A DNA stretch of 64,000 nucleotides from Tamarix chinensis (taxonomy: Eukaryota; Streptophyta; Magnoliopsida; Caryophyllales; Tamaricaceae), in contig CM060175.1 of the NCBI GenBank assembly GCA_030549775.1, forward strand, positions 41,087,915 to 41,151,914. The letters are read 5' to 3'. This document shows, piece by piece, positions 1-12,097 of the stretch. Made by a program: the position numbers and the translations under genes. The notes under the pieces were generated by a model. It was not told where the DNA came from. It ran no database searches and worked only from the letters and a program-made list of their open reading frames with translations. Within the stretch, counting starts at the first letter, position 1. Every line of letters begins with the position of its first letter.

Positions 1-2
1 AT

Positions 3-1285
3 GATGACTTTTCCGAATTATTCAAAGCATGCGAAAATACCACCATCGGAAAATACTATCGTCATGAGGGCTTACTTTTTCGTGACAATAGATTATGCAT
101 ACCTAGATGCTCTATGCGTGACTTGCTTATACAAGAAGCCCATAGTGGAGGTCTGATGGGCCACTTCGGCCATCTCAAAACTTTAAGCATCATCAAAGAG
201 CATTTCTATTGGCCCCACCTCAAATGAGATGTGCAAAGATTTTGTGATCAGTACGTGACCTGTAAATATGCTAAATCCACTTCTAAGCCACATGGGTTAT
301 ACACACCTCTTCCCGTCCCTAAGCAACCTTGGGTTGACATTTCCATGGATTTTGTACTTGGACTACCCAGGTCTAACAGAGGAAAGATAGCATCATGGTA
401 GTTGTCGACCGATTCTCTAAAATGGCACATTTTGTTGCTTGCCACCGTACCAATGATGCTACCACAATAGCTGATTATTTCTTCCAAAATATTGTGCGCT
501 TACATAGTGTGCCACGTACCATTGTCTCCGACAGGGATGTCAAATTTCTCAGCCACTTCTGGCGGGTCTTATGGGGAAAATTGGGGACAAAGTTGCTATT
601 TTCTACTACATGCCATCCCCAGACTGATGGCCAAACCGAAGTAGTAAATCGCACTCTTGGTAACATGCTTCGAGCTATCCTGGATAATAACATTAAGCAT
701 TGGGAATCCCACCTACTACATGTGGAGTTTGCATACAATCGGACCATCCACTCCACCACCAAAAAGACTCCCTTTGAAATTGTCTACGGGTTTAATCCTC
801 TTTCACCCCTTGATCTTATTCCTTTACCCATAACCGATTATGCTAACTTTGATGCAGAAAAAAGGGCGCAATCCATAAAATCATTACATGAGTCAGTGGA
901 GAAACAGATAAACCTACGCAATCATCAGATAGCAAGCGCGGCAAACAAACACCGCAAGAAGATTATATTCGCCCCAGGAGATCTTGTGTGGGTCCATTTA
1001 CGAAAAGAAAGGTTCCCTACCCAAAGGAAATCCAAACTCGCACAAAGAGGCGACGGTCCCTTTACCATCTTGGAACGCATTAATGATAACGCTTACAAGA
1101 TCGATCTTCCAGGAAAATATGGCAATATCAGTGATACTTTTAATGTTTCTGACCTATCCCCCTTTTATGATGCAGGTTCGGTTTCGGTGACGAAACCTTT
1201 TCAAGAAGGGGAGGATGATGAAAGCCCAAATACCCTTAGTACCCTTACTAAAAAAAAGCACCAATTATCCTTTAAAAATAATTAA
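3..1285 (+). pseudogene. Ty3/gypsy polyprotein 3' part (integrase), broken
   Basis: Reading from base 3 gives the end of a gypsy polyprotein. It shows the integrase zinc-binding region (HSGG, then a CxxxxxC pair near 245-270), the catalytic core, and the C-terminal RKERFP / GDGPF / ERINDNAYKIDLP / FNVSDLSPF block that binds DNA. The three catalytic acids are visible: D in SMDFVLG, D in VSDRD, and E in QTEVVNR. An in-frame TGA lies near 226, and about one base has been lost near 383-394, so the open part starts at 395 in another frame. The frame ends with TAA at 1283-1285. No chromodomain follows. The element continues off the left edge of the window. The C-terminal block resembles chromovirus-related gypsy elements; the clade is not settled. 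Confidence 0.9.
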
Positions 1286-1388
1286 TTATATTTGTATTAT
1301 TGTCTTGCAGGATAATCAAGAAAATTGACAATCTAAGCCAAGCAAGCGGGAAAAAGGATTCAAGACGGTGCTATAAAAAACGGGACCC

Positions 1389-2200
1389 TGTTGCTGAGAA
1401 GACATACTCAAGTTTTAAATTATTAGCAAGAATAATGACATTATCGCCAATTAGCAAAATTCTACTATTATGATCGTTGTTTTGTTTATTTAGTTTTATC
1501 TTGTAATAAGGGTATTAAGCAGCTAGTTAAGTGGGATTTGCCTAATCCATCATTAAACCACCCTCAAATTCCCACATCTTCCTTAATCCTACCACACCCC
1601 AAAGCCCACTATTTCTCAACCAAAAAAAAACAAACAAAAGCCCAAAACCAAAACGCACCCCGTCTCCCCGGTCCACAGCCTTTACGCCTGCCTTCTTTAT
1701 CACTCCCCGGTCCACAGCCTTTACGCCTGCCTTCTTTATCAAACCCTCCAGTCCAACCCGTTCGGTCAACACAACTTTCACCCCTCACACAGCCCTTCCC
1801 GAGTCGTCTTCTTCCTCTGATCTCGCCTTCTTCGTCGACCACTATTAATGGGAGTTACCCACCTTTAATTCACTCTACCCGCTCCACCTTCTCGATCGTT
1901 GCCCAACGTTCGGCTTCCATCCACCTTAGCTGGTTTTTGCCCTATATAAAGCTTCGATCTTTATGTAAGAAGGACAACTTGGTTCGAATCAATTTCAGTA
2001 TATGAAATAAAGCTATCAGCTTAATTCTTACGATCTTGCATCGTTTATTGTCGGTTTCCGGCATTTTTGTTATTCTCGATTTCGAGGATTTAAATCGGGC
2101 AGTCTCGATTACCCTATCCCTGTTCCTGTTCGGTTGTTCTTGCGTTTTCCGTGTAATTTTTTACTGAACTCCACTTGGAGTTCGCTTCACCTCCACTACA
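1389..2200 (+). repeat. Probable 3' LTR of the gypsy element
   Basis: This stretch directly follows the integrase frame. It contains a TATATAAA box at 1943-1950 and an AATAAA signal at 2006-2011, about 60 bases apart, which is the promoter and polyadenylation arrangement expected of an LTR. The limits are approximate: a TGTTG at 1389 follows a purine-rich run, and I could not fix the right end. The open frame at 1538-2005 is Pro/Leu-rich low-complexity sequence and I do not read it as a gene. Confidence 0.5.
1664..1741 (+). repeat. Two perfect tandem copies of a 39-bp unit
   Basis: The unit starting CTCCCCGGTCCACAGCC occupies 1664-1702 and is repeated without change at 1703-1741. It lies upstream of the TATA box inside the putative LTR. 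Short tandem repeats in the U3 part of LTRs are common and often influence promoter strength. The identity of the copies indicates a recent duplication or slippage event. Confidence 0.9.
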
Positions 2201-3966
2201 AAAACTACACTAACTACCCAAGTTTTTAAAACTAGCTCGATGTTGAATAGTCAAAGATCCACCATTGTGAAGCTAAATCTTTACCCCAAAAATACTACAT
2301 CTCAAGTTTTCTCTTACCTAAAACATAAGCATGCACTTGAAAAAAAGTGGAGGCAACATACAGTCACACATACAATGTAGCTAAGTCATAGAAAATCACT
2401 GCATCCATCATCCTTTAAATGTTGCAGTAAAGTCCTTGATCGAACTAGAAAACCATAGTAGCCACACTAGTTTTTATACTCGAGTAAACGTCACCAACTC
2501 TGTTAACCATACAAGATAGTCCTACATCCTCAGACTCCCCTAGGTTAGCTGTAGGGACTTCTTAAGCTTATCCCTATTAAGGATATTATGATAGAGACTT
2601 ACACAAAGGGACATCGTAATGTCCTTCTATGACATCAACAAGCTTAACTAGGAGCGACAACCTAATAACAAGATGTCAAATGATCTCCAAAGAAAGTATA
2701 AGGCTATACTAACTGTCATCACCTCCACAAAATCATCCTATCAAAATCTTAAATTCATTATTTCAAGATGATTAAATCCTCCTCTTTGGCATAATTTAGC
2801 AAGTGATGACCTAAAACTCTTTGAAGTTAATCTTCTTTAATACCCTCATGTGGGTAATACAGAGGTAGTGGTAGCCAAAGCTGAGATGGTGGAAGCAAGC
2901 ATAAGATGAACTCTATAAAGTCCTCAAAAAAACCCTCTAAATGGCTGACACACCCATGATGAAATAGCTACAGAATTGACAATGTTTTAGGAAAAAGTCC
3001 TAATACTAGCACATAAAACACATAAGAACAAAAAATTGTCCCTTAGGCTACCCATATTTAAACACTCACAAGAATAATATAGGTTTCAAATTCTAAGAGA
3101 GAATGAGCACAATTTTTTGTTGAAAAATTTAGTATTGTGAGAACCGAGTCTCTAACTAAAATAATATTCTCAAATACTAACAAATCTAATACTATTTTGT
3201 AACAACCTCATTTTTAATACTTAAAATTTATATTTAAAAGAGTTATTTATAGAAGCTAAAATAGTAAAAACACAAGGTGTTACCACCATAATTAGTGTAA
3301 GTCCAATTTCCTCTAATATTTCTATACCAATTGCTAAGCTAAATTTTGCTTAAATTAATATTAAGAACAAAATAGATATAACATTTATATTACAATTGTT
3401 TTGATATAAACAAAGGTATCAATCAACGGAGTAATGACCCACAAATATATATATATATATATAAGGGTCACAAAAATCTAAGGATATCTAGGTCAAAAGA
3501 TGTAAGAGTAGAATCCAAATAATCCTAACTCTCAAACCTTAAGAGTACTAGCTAGCGAGCAAAACTCACAAGCAATCTTTCTAAGTCACAATTACCCATA
3601 GAATAGGTAGGAGACTATGAAAGAGAATGCATCGATACATTGGTACTAAGTAAAATACTACACAATACTAAGTACATAAAGGTTCTATGGAGCACATAGA
3701 TGGTATCACAAGGGAAATATGGAATAAACATATCAAATATTACAAATGATAACATAGTATGACAACACACCAGACAAATAATTATCGCCAAGGTCACATG
3801 CTCAACATACCATTTCACTTAAACCATAAAGTGAAGCTTAATAAACCAATTCATGTTAAAGATATTTCACAAAGGGGAAAAATAAAACCATTCTTTAGCT
3901 ATGTCTCATACAATCACATCATATCTCATAATCTCAACATCCACACTAACAAATTCTAAAATACCA
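2201..3966. other. AT-rich spacer, no gene seen
   Basis: No coding region, RNA gene or clear element was recognised. The short frames at 3615-3818 and 3759-3959 have no recognisable protein content. An (AT)n microsatellite occupies about 3447-3463. Confidence 0.5.
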
Positions 3967-4152
3967 TGAGTAGGGCATGAAGGCAGTTATTAAACATAAG
4001 GATAGCTATAAGGCAACTCCTAATCATAGATAGAGCATGAAGGTAACTACCAAACCACAAGTAGGGCATAAAGGAAACTCACAAACTATAGGTAGGGCAC
4101 AAAGGCAAATATCAACCCATAGGTAGGGCACAAAAGCAACTACTAACATAAT
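3967..4152. repeat. Six degenerate tandem units of 29-33 bp
   Basis: The phrase GTAGGGCAYAAAGGCAACT, in variants, recurs six times. The starts are near 3969, 4000, 4029, 4060, 4091 and 4122. The units differ by several substitutions and small indels, so the array is old. It sits just left of the first Athila-like LTR. No coding meaning is evident. Confidence 0.75.
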
Positions 4153-4319
4153 GATCCATTTTAATTCCAATAAGCAAAAAATATTGACTTTTGTTTTATT
4201 TACTCAAAGGAAGATATTATCAACCTAAAGATACTAAGGTTCTTTAGTCATAGTGACCCACAAAGACAATAGGGTATCCTATCAACTATCAACCCAAGGA
4301 CACTAATGTATGATAAGTA

Positions 4320-5775
4320 TGATGCATATTGGTCAATTAAAGCAATAATATAAATATTTAATGTGTCATATGAAGATTTTTACATACTTTAGTTCACTTG
4401 TTCTTATCTACTAATTATGATCATATTTTATAAGTATTTAGAGAAAATGGAATCAAAAGGAGATACAACATAATATTTGGAACAAATTAGAAGTAAGAAT
4501 GAATATATAAAGTGTACAGGAGTAACAAGATGTACAAACTAAACCATGATTCTATTTGAATATGCAAAAATATGAAACATGATAATTGTAGATATTTTTG
4601 TTATCTTTCTAATGCATTAAAATTTAGCTCAATTAAAGGTTAAATGAAGAATTTATGGCTGAAATATACTACATGGTCGAAGTTGTCTCACAGCGAGGGA
4701 GTCAACATGACTCCACTATGTCACATGACATGGCCACATTGACAACAATGAAGAACACAGATGAAAGAAGCACAACACAAGGTGACTATTTTGATCAACA
4801 CACCTATGTCAATTTCCCTAACCATATATATAATATATTGTTGACTCATTTTCGGGAGAATTTTTTAGGGGAAAACCTAAATGCAAATTAGAGGTCACTC
4901 TTTAGCCTTAGGGTCCATCAATTTCTCCTTCATTCCACAGCCCCAGTCTATCCATAATTTATCCTTGGTATCCCAATTTTATAATCCAAGAAAGGCAATT
5001 GAATGATGTAATCCAATTTATAAATAAAAGGGTAGTTCATATTCTATTCTCTAATTTTTGAATTTTTATTTGATTAATGAATGCTCTCTTATTTGTTAAT
5101 GTCGACTTAAACAAAGCCTTGATTGTATAATTATTTTGTCCTAAGGCAATGGGAGACCCATATATCCTAATATGTTGAGAATTTGAAACCCTAACCGCTA
5201 TTTTAATGCTTTAATTGACATAGTAGGAAAATTGATCACCTTTCCATTATTGGCTAGAAAAAAATTCAATGAGAATTGAGAGATGAGCCAAAGTAAGCTC
5301 CATTAACTTAATTAGAGGCCAAAACACAAGGTCAAAATAAATTGGTTTAGTATCTACATCCTAAAAGAGGGGATAATAGCTAATTGTTAAATGCATTATC
5401 TATATGTGCATTCATACTAGAGATAAATGAGTATTTTTAGACAATAGAGTGTAGTGGCTCGAGAGACCATTTCACTTTCTACCTTGGCTAGCATTTTAAC
5501 TTTGTGGCCTAAATTGGGATTCACGGTTAATATTTTATTACATTAGGATTAAGGGTTGTTAATAAGAGCCTTATCCTTTTATATCTTTTGAATTCATGTG
5601 TTTTTTTGCCCTTGTGTTAGTTTTGTTTGCTCAATTTCTTTTATTTGCTTTTTTCATTCAACAACTATCACTTATGATTATTCTATAGATATAAAGGCTT
5701 TATCACCATTTTGGTACTCACCCTCTAGTCCTTATTGGACAACACCTTGAGTACTACTCTAATTTCGTACACTTG
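4320..5775 (+). repeat. Athila-like LTR copy (left, diverged)
   Basis: It starts with TGATGCATATTGGTCAAT, like the LTR starts at 8500 and 13942. The same order of landmarks follows: a GTAGAT..TTT..TTCTAATGCATTAAAATT segment, a 'CTTAAAAGAGG'-type segment near 5360, and a TTCGTACACTTGCA end near 5765-5777. The relic of a gag region begins just downstream, so this may be the 5' LTR of the element whose 3' LTR is at 8500-9902. The divergence between them looks high for one insertion. The boundaries are approximate. Confidence 0.55.
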
Positions 5776-6129
5776 CAAATAGAGTATATAAAACCTTTAG
5801 CCTCGTTGGCTGAGACTATAGCAAGTGACATTAGAACTTAAGAGACTTTTCTATTATTTAGAATTTTTTATTTTGTATTTTTTTCATTTTTTTAATTCAT
5901 TCAATATTAGTTCTAGCTATTTGCAAGTGCAATTCATTGATAAATCAAAGGCCAATAATCACATGCTATCTTGTGCTCATATAGATGGTTTCTTTCAAAA
6001 TATTGATAATATGAGCATTACCAACATGTAGGCCTAGACTATTAGTTGGTATTTATGTGGAATATTGAATGATAGTATAAATTATCAAATTAATAATCCA
6101 TTTTATCAGGAATATGAATAATCTAACTT

Positions 6130-7060
6130 TGTGGGTAATTTTGACAGGCAAACTAATTCCTACTCATACACCTATAACTTAGGACGGTGGAATCATACTA
6201 AAATTTCATGGTGGGATCAGAATCTCATTCCAAATTAGTGTCAAGTGAGTTAACAACCCTTATATTGCAAATTTCCCACTCTACCTCAAGTGTTAAAACC
6301 TAGCTCAGAAGAAATATTAACCAATTTCTTCTGCACCTTCAAGGCTAGTTTTCAAAATCACAACGCATGGATGAAGAATCAAGAGGCATCTTTAAGGAAT
6401 TTAGAGGTGAAATGGTACAATTAGAAACCATATTAGTTTATATAGCTCAAGAGACCTTGCCTAATGATATCAAGACAAATCTGAAGGAAGGACTAATTAC
6501 AATAAATATAATTAGTGGCAAGGAACTTTTAGATTAACTATCTGATATCGTGGAGAAGGATGATAAGGAAAAGGCAAGTGATGAACAACCCAATCTAGTA
6601 ACCAAACCTCATAAAAAGGTAAGTATGGAACCCACACTCAGTGAGTGTTTTAAGATTGAGGTAAAACCCTATCAACCCCACATTCCATTTCCTCAACATT
6701 TACAATAACAAAAATTGGATAATCACTTATTTAAAATTGAGTCTAATATACTTAGTACATATAAATATCCTCATCTTGATAACCCATGTTGTAAGATTGA
6801 TGAAGTAGTTCACTTAGTGAAGGAAGAGCCTTTGACGCATTGTTCAAGTGAACTATATGGAGAAAGAATGTTCTCACCTCAACTTCTAGAAGATAAGAAA
6901 TTAGAGTATGACACTGAGACCCATATTTATGAGGAAGAAGATTTTTACTTGATAGAACTTGAGACTCCCTCTTTAATCTTAAAGTATGAGTTTCATAGTC
7001 TCAGCTCTACATATCTTATGATTGTGGGTGTCAATCTAATATCGTGGGTGTCAATATAAT
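6130..7060 (+). pseudogene. Athila-like gag relic and following frame
   Basis: With frameshifts and stops, this reads as a degraded Athila-type gag. Visible pieces are NHNAWMKNQEASLRNLE, LPNDIKTN.KEG....SGKELL, and PHIPFPQHLQ.QKLD, which match the usual Athila QxAALRNLE, SGKEL and PIPFPQRLKKQKLD signatures in the same order. The final open frame (6715-7059, about 114 codons) ends in a region rich in Glu and Leu with ELETPSLILKYEF. A related frame occurs at 11795-12097. A GGGAGGAAACCC motif at 7380-7391 resembles the GGAGGCAACCC marker that lies after the Athila coding region. RT and integrase are not recognisable, so the element looks internally deleted. Confidence 0.65.
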
Positions 7061-8499
7061 ATTATGGGTAAACTGCTTAGAGAATTTATATTACATCAAC
7101 TATTCATAGGTTAAGCAATTCCTCATGAACTTGATTTATTAAGGTTGCCTGCCTATAAAATTTCTAACGTATTTAAAGAGCAAAATAAAGATTGGAATAA
7201 TAGGCATGTTTGTATTATGTAACTTTTACATTCTTACTTGAAGCTCTTTCATATGATTGTCCAATACTTGCAATATCATGATGGCAATGTTGTTCTAAAG
7301 CTTAAAACTGGTATCCCCCTAACTACCATTTCTTAATCAGGTTGGAGTTAACCTAAGGACTTTAAACAAATGTTTTTAGGGAGGAAACCCAAGATTTCCC
7401 TTTTTATGTTTATTTTCCATTTTTAATTATTTAGATTTCTTTTTTTAATTATACTACCTTATAGTTTCATGTGTGTTTTTATGTGTGTAGGTGATGGTAA
7501 ATTTGAGTATCATGTAGATTTGAGCAAGAGAAATTATCCTAAAAAAATTATAAATGTTGAGGTATCAACACTAGGGGTGTTGTTGACCACCACCACTAAG
7601 TAGAGGAAGAAAGAGAATAGCATGGTGGAGGTATGGGGAACAACATGACCAACCACAGAGATTTCTAAATGACATTAGGGTGATGGTGAACACCACGCCC
7701 ATATCACCTAGTATAATTTTTTTGCTCTAGTGGACATGCCAAAAGAAAATTGTGTTAGACAACACACCCATGTCATCGTCTAAATGTCAATCCACACATT
7801 TGTAAAAGCCTCATTTGCCTGATATTTACTTTAGTTCCTTTTTCTAAGTCTTGTTTCTCTCCATATCCACCTCAACCACCATCACCACCTATTGATTTAT
7901 CTTTAGTCTATGATTTTTATTGGCCCATTTACTTGTCTACCACATTGTGGACAATTTGCATATTAAGCATATGAGAGTTTTAGAATTGAATATATGCATT
8001 ATTTTTCTTTGTTGAAAATTATAAATTAGTAGGAAATAAAATAAAAATAATAAAATTTCATGAAAAATTTAAAAAAAAAATGGGAAAAAAAGATAATAAA
8101 ATTGGACAATGACCATTCATTAATGATAATATAAGATTATTTGGCATAAAGTTGCATTAAATTAACTTAACTTGTTGAGATACCTCAAAGTTTTTGTGAA
8201 AAATGATTTTGATTTTGAGCTTAAATATTTTGTTTTCATTCTTTTGGATTGTGTTTAATTGTGTTGTTAAAATTGAATAGCGTACACACATTGGGTCTTT
8301 TCTATGTTTCATTATAGTGAAGCTTATATATTGACTCATTCTAAGATTTAAAGGATTAGAATTAGCATTTTTGTTTGGACCTTGTGAGATTTTGAGCCTA
8401 AAAGATTGATATATATAATAGTTTCCTTATCTTTCTTATGTGTAATATCCTACCATAACTTCTAAAACTAAAACTTACATTGGTTATCCTTGAATGCAC
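7061..8499. other. Degenerate internal region of Athila-like element
   Basis: No open coding region is recognised. The stretch lies between the gag relic and the LTR at 8500. Parts of 7080-7300 align by eye with 12000-12250 on the same strand (shared AAATTTATATTRCA, GGAATAATAGGYATGTTTGT and similar strings). This supports two related elements side by side. Confidence 0.5.
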
Positions 8500-9902
8500 T
8501 GATAAATTGGTAAAAGGACAAATATTATGATGATTTTAACTCTTTATATATGCCTATTTTTAAGGATTCTCTATGCATATTGTTATATTTCCTATTAGAT
8601 TGTTGGATACTATGTCTTTTAGCATTTTATTTTGTAGGAGTAGTTAATGGATGCAAATAAGGCTAGGATGAGGCAATATGAAGGCTTTGGGCAAGCAATG
8701 TAAAGAGCCTAGTATGGATATGGACTTATTAACTTAGGAGACAATTGCATTTAATTGAAAAATTGAAGAATTTTTCCTTGAATGAAATATGAATTTGGAG
8801 AAGTGCAAAGAATAAAATTTATAGATCTTCTACTAAGCTTTCCAATATATCTGAGATCACTTCATTTCAATTCTAGATGAAGAATTTATGAGAATTTTTT
8901 CAAAGGTTGTCTAGAACGCCAACAAGGGAAGAGATGCATGGACTGCTTGTACAATCCTCACATAGTAATGTAGCATGCATTATTCAACCAACGAAAGTAG
9001 CACTTCTGTATGGTATGGTCATGTAAGCCAAGAACAATCATGCAACAAGCAATTACTTCATTTTAAACCACAATCAACACTCTTTTTGAGGGAGACAATT
9101 ATTTATTTAGAAAGTGGACATTCATTAGGCTATCTTCTTTTCTCTTTTCAAGATAAAAAATCTCCATTGATGTAACTTTGATTTCCTCATTCAAATCTTA
9201 GATTTATTCTTATTTTTAACTCTTCTATGTGCTCTTGACAACATAGTCGAAGCTTTTAATCTGCAGTTTCATCTATTTATCACTCTCTTACTATTTATTA
9301 TGTTTACCATTATTTATGTTCCTATATATTATTTATTGCATTCTATAGCAACAATGAAAAAGTAGATTATTTTTCTAGGATTGAATTAATTCCACTTTAG
9401 TATTATAATGATGAATTGATATGTGTATTATGGAAATAGTTCTCACTTATTATTTTATATATTAAATGCTAAGTTATGATTCAAATTCAATGTAACTTGA
9501 TCCACTTAGATGTTAATTATATCTAAAATATTAGAGTTAATGTCAAAAACTTAACATATGAATGAGATGAATATTTTCACGAAAGTAAAGTTATGAATCT
9601 TAGTTATGTTTAAATCTAGTGATCCTTAATCGGTTTAATTTAATTTATTTGTCACAAGAGTAGTTAATAAGTTGGGTTAAATACACCCTTAGACCTTAAA
9701 AGAGGCTAATGAGTTACATATGGATAGTAGTTCATAGCGGTTTAAACTATTTTTATGGCATTGTATTGATATGTTGGTGTAAGTTGAAGTTAAGACCAAA
9801 GTTCAATTTTGGGTTTCATCATCTTTATTCTAGATTTTTTATTTTGATAGTCCTTACATTAACTTTCATAATTCATATCTATAATTTCTTCACTAATTAG
9901 TC
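8500..9902 (+). repeat. Athila-like LTR copy A
   Basis: It begins TGATAAATTGGTAAAAG. It shares long collinear similarity with the copy at 13942-14627 plus 17746-18990: GATGCAAATAAGGCTAGGA, TAGTATGGATATGG, GTAGCATGCATTATTCAA, TTCACTTAGATGTTAATT-type strings, and CCTTAAAAGAGG. At its right edge it stops abruptly where the gypsy integrase fragment starts (9903), about 60 bases short of the end seen in copy B. Confidence 0.7.
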
Positions 9903-11092
9903 CATAGTGGGGGATTGGCCGGAAATTTTGGGATCCAAAAGACCCTTGATATTTTAAGCGAGCACTTCTATTGGCCTAGAATGATCAAGGATGTTACTCA
10001 TGTTGTTCAGAGATGTGCTACTTGTCAAAAGTCTAAGGGACACTTCACTAAGGGTCTCTACACTCCATTGCCAGTTCCGGATGCTCCATGGGAAAGTGTC
10101 AGTATGGATTTTATTGTGGGTTTGCCAAAGACGCAAAGGGGAAAAGATAGCATCATGGTAGTAGTAGTAGATAGATTCTCTAAAATGGCACACTTTATAG
10201 CTTGTAATAAAACTAATGATGCCTTGAAAGTGGGCGAACTATAATTCAAGGAAATTGTCAAACTCCATGGCATTCCTTGAAGTATAGTATCTGATAGGGA
10301 CTCCAAATTTCTTAGTTACTTTTGGAGGACCCTATGGAATCTTTTGGGTACCAAGTTGCTATTTAGTACCTCTCATCATCCCCAAACTGATGGGCAAACC
10401 AAGGTTACTAATAGGACTTTGGGTACTTTGTTGCGTGGACTTGTAAGCAAAACGCAAAAGGATTGGGACATGAAATTAGCCCATGCGGAATTTGCTTACA
10501 ATAGGGCTCATTCATTGACTACTTCTCGCTCTCCTTTTGAAGTAGTTTATGGAGTGAATCCTTTTGTTCCTATTGATCTCATTCCTTTGGTTAAGGGGGA
10601 AATGATGGAAAAGGATGCCAAAAGAGGTTTGAAACCTTTCAAAAAATCTGTGAGCAAGTGAAGAAAAGAATTCAGGAGATGAATAAGAAATACCAAGAGC
10701 GAGCCAATAAAAACCGCAAACAACCTATTTTTCAACCGGGGGACTTGGTATGGTTGCAATTGAGGAAGGAGAGGTTTCCTAAGCTCCGCAAAAACAAACT
10801 TATGCCTCGTTCTGATGGCCCTTACAAAGTCCTTGAGAGGATCAATGATAGTGCATACAAGATTGAACTTCCAGATGATTTGATGGGAGTTAGTGCCACT
10901 TTCAATGTGGGTTATTTATCTCCTTATTTCGATGATTCAAGTTTGAGGGCAAACTCTTTTGAAGAAAGGGGGAATGATCCAAAGTCAAACTTGGCCCATG
11001 AACCTGTGGCACTTGTTTTGGAAGCCCTTGGGTTTTCCCCATTTGCTCACAAGTCAGAATCTGTTACATGTCTTACTTGGACGTGTGATTAA
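9903..11092 (+). pseudogene. Ty3/gypsy integrase fragment, broken
   Basis: The sequence opens at the integrase zinc finger (HSGG, GNFGIQKTL, CATCQKSKG). It then gives the catalytic core and the C-terminal RKERFP / RSDGPYKVLERINDSAYKIELP / FNVGYLSPYF block. It is closely related to the fragment at 3-1285. Damage includes a frameshift after HSGG, in-frame stops near 10244 and 10280, and a frame change near 10660. Two catalytic acids are kept (SMDF, VSDRD), but the third is Lys instead of Glu (QTKVTNR). Gag, protease and RT are absent, and the left edge coincides with the end of the Athila-like LTR. Confidence 0.9.
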
Positions 11093-11247
11093 AGCCTTAT
11101 TCAGTAAAGACCAAGCAAGTAGAAGCCCAAGGAGATCCGTGGTTATTTTAGTCTTATTTAATTTTATTTTCGTATTTTTATTATTATAATAAATAATGTA
11201 ACTCTTTCAAATGGGTATTTAATCCCATTAAGAAGGGAGGCAAAAGG

Positions 11248-11745
11248 TGTGTCAGATTAAGGAATTGCTATTGTTTTATTTCTATTCATTAAGAAGCATT
11301 TGATGCCTTAATGAGGGGAGTTAAAATGGGGGCATATCTTTAATTCTTAGATGTTATAGCTGAACGGTTTTGGGTTTATTATTCAGCCAAACCGTTAGCT
11401 TTCTTTTGCTGTATGATATTTCCTATAAATATAAGTTTGAAGAGAGGAATAATAATTCCTGATTATTCACAATATACCTTATGGTTTTCTTTTTGCTTTG
11501 AGTTTGTCTCAAGTTAAAGATTATTTCCTTATAGCTTTGAGTTTGTCTTGAGTTATAAGATTAGGGTGAACTTTGAGTTTGTCTTAAGTTCTTGCCTAAG
11601 ATCCCAGAACTTTGAGTGTGTTCTTGAGTTTTGGTTCATTTTCATTATTTTATTGATAATTACTTTCTGTCCAAATTTAAGTATTCTTTCTTGAGAATAA
11701 AATTTACTTTCTGATCTAAGAGGGTGTTTTGAGAATTACATCTGT
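11248..11745 (+). repeat. Probable 3' LTR of the second gypsy fragment
   Basis: A purine-rich run GGGAGGCAAAAGG (11235-11247) is followed directly by TGTGTCAGATTAAGG. This is the arrangement of a polypurine tract and LTR start. A CCTATAAATATAAG promoter-like box lies near 11422-11438. The same CTTTGAGTTTGTCTYRAGTT phrase recurs four times at about 11495-11630. The right end is uncertain (about 11740-11750). No target-site duplication was found. Confidence 0.55.
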
Positions 11746-11794
11746 AACCAAACCTAAAAGGGAAGAATAGATTCTAATGCATTATCGAAGATAA

Positions 11795-12097
11795 TTGTGT
11801 GGAGTAAGAATGGTCTCATCTCAACCTCCAAAGGAAGAGAAGTTGAAGAATGGTATTGAGACATTCCATTTCAAGGAATTAAAGTCTCAACATGTAGAAC
11901 TTGAGCCTCCTTATTTGATTCTCAAATATGATTTTTGTGAATGTAAATATATGCATAATATGGTTGTTGGTGCCAATCTAAATGGATTTGAAACGAGTAT
12001 GTTACTTAGGAAATTTATATTGCACCAAAAATTCATAAGGTACAAAATTTTTAATGAGCTTGATAATTTAAAGTTGCACTTTTACAAAAATTCCTAA
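11795..12097 (+). pseudogene. Second copy of Athila-like coding relic
   Basis: This frame of about 100 codons carries EKLKNGIETFHF....ELEPPYLILKYDF....MVVGANLN. It parallels the frame at 6715-7059 (EYDTETHIY....ELETPSLILKYEF....MIVGVNL). Downstream sequence to about 12260 is also similar between the two places. It is therefore a repeat-family frame and not a plant gene. The rest of the gag is not visible here, so the left part was lost, probably at the gypsy boundary near 11745. Confidence 0.55.

Noticed and set aside
1980..1995. GGTTCGAATC, the T-loop motif of tRNA genes
   Set aside because: No acceptor stem, D-loop or anticodon arm can be formed around it; it lies within the putative LTR.
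3967..4152. CRISPR-like regular repeats
   Set aside because: The units are degenerate and contiguous without unique spacers, and the sequence is plant nuclear DNA.
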